Shown piece after piece: positions 53,203-64,000 of a stretch of DNA of 64,000 bases. The position numbers and the translations under genes were made by a program. Below the pieces are notes generated by a model, which saw nothing but the letters and a program-made list of their open reading frames with translations, was not told the DNA's origin and searched no databases. The stretch comes from Streptomyces clavifer (GTDB lineage Bacteria > Actinomycetota > Actinomycetes > Streptomycetales > Streptomycetaceae). The stretch's first letter is position 1; every line of letters starts with the position of its first letter. Where the stretch lies: NCBI GenBank assembly GCA_014651175.1, contig BMWJ01000006.1, positions 62,001 to 126,000 of the forward strand, given 5' to 3'.

Positions 53203-54411
53203 CTAGAGGCCCGCGGCCTTGCGCAGTGCTTCCACGCGGTCGGTGCGCTCCCAGGTGAAGTCGGGGAGCTCACGGCCGAAGTGGCCGTACGCCGCGGTCT
53301 GGGCGTAGATCGGGCGGAGCAGGTCGAGGTCCCGGATGATCGCGGCCGGGCGGAGGTCGAAGACCTCGCCGATGGCGTGCTCGATCTTCTCGGTGTCGAC
53401 CGTGGCGGTGCCGAACGTCTCGACGAACAGGCCCACCGGCTCGGCCTTGCCGATCGCGTAGGCGACCTGGACCTCGCAGCGGGCGGCGAGGCCGGCCGCG
53501 ACGACGTTCTTGGCGACCCAGCGCATCGCGTAGGCGGCCGAGCGGTCGACCTTGGACGGGTCCTTGCCGGAGAAGGCACCGCCGCCGTGACGGGCCATGC
53601 CGCCGTACGTGTCGATGATGATCTTGCGGCCGGTCAGGCCGGCGTCACCCATCGGGCCGCCGATCTCGAAGCGGCCGGTCGGGTTCACCAGGAGGCGGTA
53701 GCCCTCGGTGTCCAGCTTGATGCCGTCCTCGATGAGCTGCCCCAGGACGTGCTCGACGACGAACTCGCGGATGTCGGGTGCGAGCAGCGAGTCCAGGTCG
53801 ATGTCGGACGCGTGCTGCGAGGAGACGACGACCGTGTCGAGGCGTACGGCCTTGTCCCCGTCGTACTCGATGGTGACCTGGGTCTTGCCGTCGGGGCGCA
53901 GGTACGGGATGGTCCCGTTCTTGCGGACCTCGGACAGGCGGCGCGAGAGCCGGTGCGCCACGTGGATCGGGAGCGGCATCAGCTCGGGCGTCTCGTCGCA
54001 GGCGTAGCCGAACATCAGGCCCTGGTCGCCGGCGCCCTGCTTGTCGAGCTCGTCCTCGTCGCCCTCGACCCGCTGCTCGTACGCGGTGTCGACACCCTGG
54101 GCGATGTCCGGGGACTGCGATCCGATGGAGACCGAGACGCCGCAGGAGGCTCCGTCGAAGCCCTTCTTGGAGGAGTCGTAGCCGATCTCCAGCACCTTGT
54201 TGCGCACGAGGTTGGGGATGTCGGCGTAGGCCTTGGTCGTGACCTCACCCGCGACGTGCACCAGTCCAGTGGTGATCAAGGTCTCGACGGCTACGCGCGA
54301 GGAGGGGTCCTCGCGCAGGAGCGCGTCGAGAATCGTGTCGCTGATCTGGTCAGCGATCTTGTCGGGGTGACCCTCGGTGACGGACTCCGAGGTGAAGAGA
54401 CGGCGGGACAC
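53203..54411 (-). CDS. metK: S-adenosylmethionine synthetase
   Basis: A 402-aa enzyme from GTG 54411 with GGGAGCG upstream; the start reads [18 protein letters not shown]. Signature segments are Gly-Ala-Gly-Asp-Gln-Gly (~123-128) and Gly-Gly-Gly-Ala-Phe-Ser-Gly-Lys-Asp (~277-285). It makes SAM from methionine and ATP. I looked for a SAM riboswitch in the 241 bases upstream (54412-54652) and did not recognise one. SAM level is known to influence antibiotic production in Streptomyces. Confidence 0.97.
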   Translation of the reverse strand: MSRRLFTSESVTEGHPDKIADQISDTILDALLREDPSSRVAVETLITTGLVHVAGEVTTKAYADIPNLVRNKVLEIGYDSSKKGFDGASCGVSVSIGSQSPDIAQGVDTAYEQRVEGDEDELDKQGAGDQGLMFGYACDETPELMPLPIHVAHRLSRRLSEVRKNGTIPYLRPDGKTQVTIEYDGDKAVRLDTVVVSSQHASDIDLDSLLAPDIREFVVEHVLGQLIEDGIKLDTEGYRLLVNPTGRFEIGGPMGDAGLTGRKIIIDTYGGMARHGGGAFSGKDPSKVDRSAAYAMRWVAKNVVAAGLAARCEVQVAYAIGKAEPVGLFVETFGTATVDTEKIEHAIGEVFDLRPAAIIRDLDLLRPIYAQTAAYGHFGRELPDFTWERTDRVEALRKAAGL

Positions 54412-54652
54412 ATCGCTCCCTGGGGTTGCAGCGGCTGCTGGCTGATCATTGATGGACCTCCGGGAGCTGCGCCCGGCATGTTCCGTCGACCAGTTTATCG
54501 GTCGCTTCCGGCGAATGGGCCACGCGTCTCGCCCCTTGGGAGCTCTGTGACCGGCGGCACTGTTGACGGCGGTACGACAATCCCTCCTTCCAGGGGCGAG
54601 GAATGACCGAATATCCTGAGCTTTCTTCCCGCCGGAGCGGCGAATACGCAAT

Positions 54653-55855
54653 CTAGCGGAACCGTGCCGCAACCAGGTCCCAGACCGTGTCGGCAAGTGC
54701 CTCTTTGGGCCCGTACGGCACAGCGGTCTCGCCTCCGTCCGCCCCGAGCACCACGGCCTCGTTCTCCTCCGAGCCGAAGGTCTTGCGCTCCCCCACCTCG
54801 TTGACCACGAGGAGGTCGCAGCCCTTGCGGCGGAGCTTGTCACGGCCGTTGGCCAGCACGTTGTCGGTCTCGGCGGCGAATCCGACCACGATCTGCCCCG
54901 GGCGCGCCCGGTCCGCCGCGACCTCGGCGAGGATGTCGGGATTACGGACGAGGGTGAGGGGGGCGGGCTCCTGTCCGTCCTTCTTCTTGATCTTGCCCGT
55001 GGCGTAGTCGGCGGGCCGGAAGTCGGCGACCGCCGCAGCCATCACCACCACGTCGGCGTCGGAGGCCGCCTTCAGCACGGCCTCGCGCAGTTGTACGGCG
55101 GTCCCGACGCGCAGGACGTCGGCGCCCGCGGGGTCGGGCAGTCCGGTGTTCGCCTCGATCAGGGTCACCCGGGCGCCGCGGGCGACGGCGGTGCGCGCCA
55201 GCGCGTACCCCTGCTTTCCGGAGGAGCGGTTGCCCAGGTACCGGACCGGGTCCAGGGGCTCGCGGGTCCCGCCCGCGCTGATCACCACATGGCGCCCGGT
55301 GAGGTCGGGAGCCTCGGCACCGCGGGCCAGCACGCGGCGGCAGACCTCGAAGATCTCCCCGGGATCCGGCAGCCGGCCCTTGCCCGTGTCGGCGCCGGTG
55401 AGCCGGCCGACGGCGGGCTCGACGACGACCGCGCCGCGGCGGCGCAGGGTGGCGACGTTCTCCTGGGTGGCCGGGTGCTCCCACATCTCGGTGTGCATCG
55501 CCGGCGCGAAGACGATCGGACAGCGGGCGGTGAGGAGCGTGTTGGTGAGGAGGTCGTCGGCGAGGCCGTGGGCGGCCCTGGCCAGCATGTCGGCGGTGGC
55601 GGGCGCGACCACGACGAGATCGGCCGCCTGACCGATCCGGACGTGCGGCACCTCGTGCACACCGTCCCAGACCTCGGTCGACACGGGGTGGCCGGAGAGC
55701 GCCGACCAGGTCGCGGCCCCCACGAAGTGGAGCGACGCCTCCGTCGGGACGACCCGCACGTCGTGGCCGGACTCCGTCAGCCGGCGCAGCAGTTCGCACG
55801 CCTTGTAGGCGGCGATGCCCCCGCTGACCCCCAGGACGACCTTCGGCTTGTCCAC
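54653..55855 (-). CDS. coaBC: bifunctional phosphopantothenoylcysteine decarboxylase / phosphopantothenate-cysteine ligase
   Basis: A 400-aa Dfp protein. GTG 55855 is preceded by GGGGAG 5 bases away. The flavin-containing CoaC half spans ~1-180: [10 protein letters not shown], the Pro-His-Val-Arg segment with the catalytic His, and Ala-Pro-Ala-Met-His-Thr-Glu-Met-Trp. The CoaB half spans ~185-400: [10 protein letters not shown] and Ala-Ala-Ala-Val-Ala-Asp-Phe-Arg. It makes phosphopantetheine for CoA and thus for ACP prosthetic groups. A terminator (55971-56011) separates it from rpoZ. Confidence 0.96.
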   Translation of the reverse strand: MDKPKVVLGVSGGIAAYKACELLRRLTESGHDVRVVPTEASLHFVGAATWSALSGHPVSTEVWDGVHEVPHVRIGQAADLVVVAPATADMLARAAHGLADDLLTNTLLTARCPIVFAPAMHTEMWEHPATQENVATLRRRGAVVVEPAVGRLTGADTGKGRLPDPGEIFEVCRRVLARGAEAPDLTGRHVVISAGGTREPLDPVRYLGNRSSGKQGYALARTAVARGARVTLIEANTGLPDPAGADVLRVGTAVQLREAVLKAASDADVVVMAAAVADFRPADYATGKIKKKDGQEPAPLTLVRNPDILAEVAADRARPGQIVVGFAAETDNVLANGRDKLRRKGCDLLVVNEVGERKTFGSEENEAVVLGADGGETAVPYGPKEALADTVWDLVAARFR

Positions 55856-55970
55856 TGCGTCTCCCCGCACTCGTCACGCTGCGCCCTCGGCCGGTGCGCA
55901 GCCCTCTTCCGTACGCACTCCATGCTGCCTCACCGCACTCCGCGGGCCCCGGCGGGCCCGGCACCGGACA

Positions 55971-56011
55971 CACCACAGGCCCGGCGGATGCTGACCGCCG
56001 GGCCTGTGGTG
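55971..56011 (-). terminator. terminator between rpoZ and coaBC
   Basis: A perfect 17-bp stem (55971-55987 with 55995-56011) and a 7-base loop, 16 bases after the rpoZ stop. Confidence 0.85.
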
Positions 56012-56027
56012 AAGGTGCTTCTCCTGA

Positions 56028-56300
56028 TTACTGCGCGGGGCCCTCGATGGCCTCGGAGGTCAGCAGGCCCGCGTTGATCTCGCGGAGTGCGATCGAGAGC
56101 GGCTTCTCGTGCACGTGGGTGTCGACGAGCGGACCGACGTACTCGAGGAGGCCTTCACCGAGCTGCGAGTAGTACGCGTTGATCTGACGCGCGCGCTTGG
56201 CGGCGTAGATCACAAGGCTGTACTTCGAGTCGGTGGCCTCGAGGAGCTCATCAATCGGCGGGTTGATGATGCCCTCGGGCGTGGTGATGGAAGAGGACAC
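56028..56300 (-). CDS. rpoZ: RNA polymerase omega subunit
   Basis: A 90-aa protein from GTG 56300 (GGAAGG 7 bases upstream), reading [11 protein letters not shown]. The omega signature [18 protein letters not shown] (~25-42) is complete. It promotes assembly of RNA polymerase. In Streptomyces its loss is reported to affect morphological development. It follows gmk after 94 bases, as in most bacteria. Confidence 0.97.
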   Translation of the reverse strand: MSSSITTPEGIINPPIDELLEATDSKYSLVIYAAKRARQINAYYSQLGEGLLEYVGPLVDTHVHEKPLSIALREINAGLLTSEAIEGPAQ

Positions 56301-56394
56301 TCTCTGCCTTCCGAAGGGGATAGAGATCAAAGAGATCTTTGATCATGCTGGTTCCGCAGTGGTGATGCTCTGCGTCCGTGCGAGTCCGGCGAGG

Positions 56395-57012
56395 TCAGTC
56401 GTCGGTGCCACGGAGGCCGGAAGCCTGCAGCATCAACGTTAGCAGCTCACGTGCCACGTCCTCGACGGAGGTGTTGACGAGCGTCGTATCGAACTCCGCC
56501 TCGGCGGCCAGTTCGACCTTCGCGGCGGCGAGCCGGCGCTCGATCACGTCGGGCGCCTCCGTCCCGCGGCCGGTGAGCCGGCGCACCAGCTCGTCCCAGG
56601 TCGGCGGCGCCAGGAAGACGAGCTGCGCCTCGGGCATCGACTGGCGGACCAGCCGGGCACCCTGCAGATCGATCTCCAGCAGCACCGGCTCGCCCGCCTC
56701 CAGGCGGTCCAGCACGGCCCGGCGCGGAGTGCCGTAGCGGTTGCCCGCGAACTCGGCCCACTCCAGCAGCTCGCCGTTGGCGATCAGCTTGTCGAACTCC
56801 TCGTTGTCCACGAAGAAGTAGTGGACTCCGTTGCGTTCACCGGGGCGTGGCTTGCGTGTCGTCGCCGACACGGAGAGCCAGACCTCCGGGTGAACCTTGC
56901 GCATATGAGCGACGACCGTGCTCTTGCCGACCCCTGAGGGGCCGGAGAGCACGGTCAGCCGCGGACGTACGTCCGGGGGTACGGGGGACGTCCCCCGGGA
57001 TGTTGCAGCCAT
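56395..57012 (-). CDS. gmk: guanylate kinase
   Basis: A 205-aa kinase from ATG 57012. P-loop Gly-Pro-Ser-Gly-Val-Gly-Lys-Ser-Thr is at ~24-32. GMP-binding segments are [11 protein letters not shown] (~49-59) and Tyr-Gly-Thr-Pro-Arg (~92-96). Leu-Glu-Ile-Asp-Leu-Gln-Gly-Ala follows. It phosphorylates GMP to GDP. It stands between the integration host factor gene and rpoZ, in the order mihF-gmk-rpoZ-coaBC-metK shared by actinobacteria. Confidence 0.97.
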   Translation of the reverse strand: MAATSRGTSPVPPDVRPRLTVLSGPSGVGKSTVVAHMRKVHPEVWLSVSATTRKPRPGERNGVHYFFVDNEEFDKLIANGELLEWAEFAGNRYGTPRRAVLDRLEAGEPVLLEIDLQGARLVRQSMPEAQLVFLAPPTWDELVRRLTGRGTEAPDVIERRLAAAKVELAAEAEFDTTLVNTSVEDVARELLTLMLQASGLRGTDD

Positions 57013-57050
57013 GGAGCGATTATCCAGGTTCTCAGGAGTGCCTGAGAACG

Positions 57051-57374
57051 TCAGGCGGCGCTGCCGCCGAACTCACGCTCCAGAGATGCGATCTGGTTGG
57101 AGCCGAGACCCCGGACCCGACGGCTCTCGGAAATGCCGAGCCGCTCCATGATCTGCTTGGCGCGGACCTTGCCCACGCCCGGCAGGGACTCCAGCAGGGC
57201 GGAGACCTTCATCTTGCCGATGACGTCGTTCTCCCGTCCGGACTTGATGACCTCGTGGAGGGATGCGCCGGAGTGCTTGAGTCGATTCTTGACCTCGGCC
57301 CGCTCCCGGCGAGCCGCGGCGGCCTTTTCGAGCGCGGCTGCGCGCTGTTCAGGGGTAAGGGGCGGAAGAGCCAC
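57051..57374 (-). CDS. mihF: actinobacterial integration host factor (sIHF/mIHF)
   Basis: A 107-aa protein from GTG 57374 (GAGGTGA upstream), reading [11 protein letters not shown]. It is nearly identical to my memory of the S. coelicolor sIHF sequence. A long N-terminal basic helix is followed by a helix-two-turn-helix (~60-95) with [10 protein letters not shown] for DNA backbone contact. It is a nucleoid protein, unrelated in fold to E. coli IHF, that affects supercoiling, sporulation and antibiotic production. It is followed by gmk after 38 bases. Confidence 0.96.
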   Translation of the reverse strand: MALPPLTPEQRAAALEKAAAARRERAEVKNRLKHSGASLHEVIKSGRENDVIGKMKVSALLESLPGVGKVRAKQIMERLGISESRRVRGLGSNQIASLEREFGGSAA

Positions 57375-57522
57375 GCCTACGTCACCTCGGATGTCGATCT
57401 GTCGGATACGGACCGATGTGGAACCTGGTGGTCCCACACCTGGTGAGCAACGAACAACCTGTGCTCGTTGGCTCTCGACGGAGACTAGCGGCCTGGGCCG
57501 CCTGAGTCAGCGAGAACAGACG

Positions 57523-57554
57523 AAAAGTCCTGGTCAGCCTGAGCCGACCAGGAC
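57523..57554 (-). terminator. intrinsic terminator after pyrF
   Basis: Read on the minus strand, a 9-bp stem (57546-57554 with 57527-57535) is followed directly by a TTTT run. It lies 64 bases after the pyrF stop and should end the car-pyr transcript. Confidence 0.8.
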
Positions 57555-57618
57555 ATTTCAGTCATAACAACCCGGATTCGTGGTCAGGATTACGTCAACG
57601 CGTTGTCACGTGGCATGG

Positions 57619-58454
57619 TCAGCCGTCCGAGACGGCCGCGCGGACCTCGTCCGCGAACCGTCCGGCGGCTTCGCGCAGCCCCGACGCGTCCGGTCCGTGG
57701 CGCAGCACGCCCCGGCTCACGCTGGGCACCACGTTGCCGGCCGAGGCACCGAACACACGGGGTAGATCCGCGGGGGTGGCGCCCTGGGCGCCGATCCCGG
57801 GAGCGAGCAGCGGGCCGTTGATCGCGAGGTCGGCCCCCGTGTCCCCGAGCGTGGCGCCCACGACCGCGCCGACGGAGCCGAGCGGGGCGGCCCCCGCGTT
57901 CTCGGCGGCCATGTGGTCGAGCATCACCTGGGCCAGCGACCTGCCGTCCGCGACGGTGGCGCGCTGGACCTCGGCACCCTCCGGGTTGGAGGTGAGGGCG
58001 AGCACGAAGACACCGGAGCCGGAGGCCGCGGCGGCGTCGAGCGCCGGGCGCAGCGAACCGAAGCCGAGGTACGGCGAGACGGTGACGGCGTCGGAGAAGA
58101 GCGGCGAGTCCTTGTCGAGGTAGGTGGCGGCGTAGGCCCCCATCGTGGAGCCGATGTCCCCGCGCTTGGCGTCCATGAGGACGAGTGCCCCGGCGGCCCG
58201 CGCCTCCTCGACGGCCCTCTCCAGGACGGCGGTGCCGCGGGAGCCGAACCGCTCGAAGAACGCGGACTGCGGCTTGAGCACGGCGACCCGGTCGGCCAGC
58301 GCCTCGACGACCGTGCGGGTGAAGCGCTCCAGGCCCGCGACGTCGTCGTTCAGACCCCAGGAGGTGAGCAGCGAGGCGTGCGGGTCGATCCCCACGCAGA
58401 GCGGCCCGCGGGTGTCCATGGCGTGGCGCAGGCGCGCGCCGAAGGGTTCGGGGC

Positions 58455-58458
<4 letters not shown>
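57619..58458 (-). CDS. pyrF: orotidine 5'-phosphate decarboxylase
   Basis: A 279-aa enzyme, the class found in actinobacteria (longer than the ~240-aa E. coli type). GTG 58458 overlaps the pyrD stop as GTGA. Catalytic residues are in Val-Leu-Met-Asp-Ala-Lys-Arg-Gly-Asp-Ile-Gly-Ser-Thr (~92-104). The early Gly-Ile-Asp-Pro-His segment and a phosphate loop Val-Val-Gly-Ala-Thr are visible. It makes UMP from OMP. It is the last gene of the pyrimidine run carA-carB-pyrD-pyrF and is followed by a terminator. Confidence 0.96.
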
Positions 58459-59564
<1,106 letters not shown>

Positions 59565-59584
59565 CACTGGTGTCCTCATGAAGA

Positions 59585-59610
59585 GGGGGACACCGTCTCC
59601 GGTGTCCCCC
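59585..59610 (-). terminator. intercistronic hairpin between carB and pyrD
   Basis: An 11-bp perfect stem GGGGGACACCG / CGGTGTCCCCC with a 4-base loop fills most of the 56-base carB-pyrD gap. It ends 20 bases before the pyrD start, so it may attenuate, terminate in part, or mask the ribosome site. Confidence 0.6.
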
Positions 59611-59620
59611 TGTGGGCTTC

Positions 59621-62921
<3,301 letters not shown>

Positions 62922-62929
<8 letters not shown>

Positions 62930-64000
62930 GCTGGCCCTCCATCAGGGATACGAAGCGGTCGAAGAGGTACGCGGCATCGTGCGGGCCGGCGGCCGCTTCG
63001 GGGTGGTACTGGACGCTGAAGGCGGGTCGGTCGAGCAGCTGCAGCCCTTCGACGACCTGGTCGTTCAGGCAGACGTGGGACACCTCGGCGCGGCCGAACT
63101 CCGTGTCGGAGACCTTGTCGAGGGGTGCGTCGACGGCGAAGCCGTGGTTGTGCGCCGTGACCTCGACCTTGCCGGTGGTGCGGTCCTGCACGGGCTGGTT
63201 GATGCCGCGGTGGCCGTACTTCAGCTTGTAGGTGCCGAAGCCGAGGGCGCGGCCCAGGATCTGGTTGCCGAAGCAGATGCCGAAGAGGGGGGTCCCGCGC
63301 TCCAGGACGCCGCGCATGAGGGCGACCGGGTGATCGGCGGTGGACGGGTCGCCGGGGCCGTTGGAGAAGAAGACCCCGTCGGGCTCCACCGCGTACACCT
63401 CGTCGAGGGTGGCGGTGGCGGGCAGGACGTGTACCTCGATGCCGCGCTCGGCCAGGCGGCGCGGGGTCATGCCCTTGATGCCGAGGTCGATCGCGGCGAC
63501 GGTGAACTTCCTGGTGCCGACCGCGGGGACGACGTACGCCTCCTTGGTGGCGACCTCGGCGGAGAGGTCGGCGCCGCTCATCTCGGGTGCCTGGCGCACC
63601 TTGGCGAGCAGTATGCCCTCGTCCTGGACGGCGTTGCCGGAGAAGATGCCGACGCGCATGGCGCCGCGCTCACGCAGGTGGCGGGTCAGGGCGCGGGTGT
63701 CGACGCCGCTGATCCCGACGATGCCCTGGCTGACGAGCTCCTCGTCCAGCGAGCGCCGGGAGCGCCAGTTGGAGGGGGTGCGGGCGGGGTCGCGCACGAC
63801 GTAGCCGGCGACCCAGATCTGCTTCGACTCGGGGTCCTCGTCGTTCACCCCGGTGTTGCCGACGTGCGGGGCGGTCATGACGACGACCTGGCGGTGGTAC
63901 GAGGGATCCGTCAGCGTCTCCTGGTAGCCGGTCATGCCGGTGGAGAACACCGCCTCGCCGAAGGTCTCCCCCACGGCCCCGTAGGCGCGGCCGCGGAAGG
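62922..64000 (-). CDS. carA: carbamoyl-phosphate synthase small subunit, N-terminus cut by window edge
   Basis: About 359 codons are in the window. The frame runs off the right edge ([14 protein letters not shown]), so only about 20-30 N-terminal residues are missing; an internal ATG at 63974 is not the start. The N-terminal swivel domain is followed by a class I glutamine amidotransferase with Leu-Phe-Gly-Ile-Cys-Phe-Gly-Asn-Gln (nucleophile Cys) and Val-Gln-Tyr-His-Pro-Glu-Ala (His-Glu). It feeds ammonia from glutamine to CarB. It ends in TAA, overlapping carB by 8 bases. Confidence 0.96.

Noticed and set aside
54412-54652. SAM riboswitch before metK
   Set aside because: I searched for the conserved blocks of SAM-I and SAM-IV types on the minus strand and found none.

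Overview
The window is very GC-rich and has the gene content, GTG starts, short 4-base overlaps and rare TTA codons of a Streptomyces chromosome. From about 16.9 kb to the right end the order resembles my memory of the Streptomyces coelicolor core stretch running from hisG to carA. That comparison is from memory, not from a search.

Left region (1-12.6 kb): one minus-strand operon with almost no gaps, cut by the left edge, encodes a secondary-metabolite pathway. Reading 5' to 3' it is an AT-ACP protein (493 aa), a 2026-aa polyketide synthase with the order FabL-type enoyl reductase / KS / Cys-less KS (chain-length-factor-like) / KR / DH, a KSIII-like protein with Ser in place of the active-site Cys, a cytochrome P450, a Rieske oxygenase, a 3-hydroxyacyl-CoA dehydrogenase, a free ACP and an acyl-CoA dehydrogenase. 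The last three match the FkbK/FkbJ/FkbI-type set that makes methoxymalonyl- or hydroxymalonyl-ACP. Both PKS genes carry an in-frame TTA codon, which suggests bldA control. I cannot match this architecture to a named pathway, and it is the best candidate here for something undescribed.

Middle-left (12.6-21.5 kb): about 1.8 kb with no supportable gene, then a Tat-exported C39-type peptidase divergent from a P-loop kinase, an EccA/CbxX-like AAA ATPase (with a TTA codon) and a pair of overlapping CNNM/CBS membrane proteins.

Riboflavin/histidine block (21.6-27.9 kb): a minus-strand run ribD-ribE-ribM-ribBA-ribH-hisE-hisG plus a small PH-domain membrane protein, headed by a clear FMN riboswitch.

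Transport, catabolism and regulation (28-43 kb): a ROK regulator divergent from an MFS exporter with a palindromic site between them, a uracil permease, a DUF5995 protein (TTA codon), an amino-acid catabolic group (flavin monoamine oxidase, carbon-nitrogen hydrolase, Lrp regulator, aldehyde dehydrogenase), GuaB1, an orphan terpene synthase, a SorC regulator and ribulose-phosphate epimerase.

Taurine block (43.3-47.6 kb): a 23-residue cysteine-ended leader ORF precedes tauC-tauA-tauB-tauD, which suggests cysteine-responsive attenuation.

Right end (47.6-64 kb): core housekeeping on the minus strand: rsmB, fmt, priA (helicase motifs eroded), metK, coaBC, rpoZ, gmk, the actinobacterial integration host factor, pyrF, pyrD, carB and carA (cut by the right edge). 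I saw no rRNA, tRNA, insertion sequence or CRISPR array.
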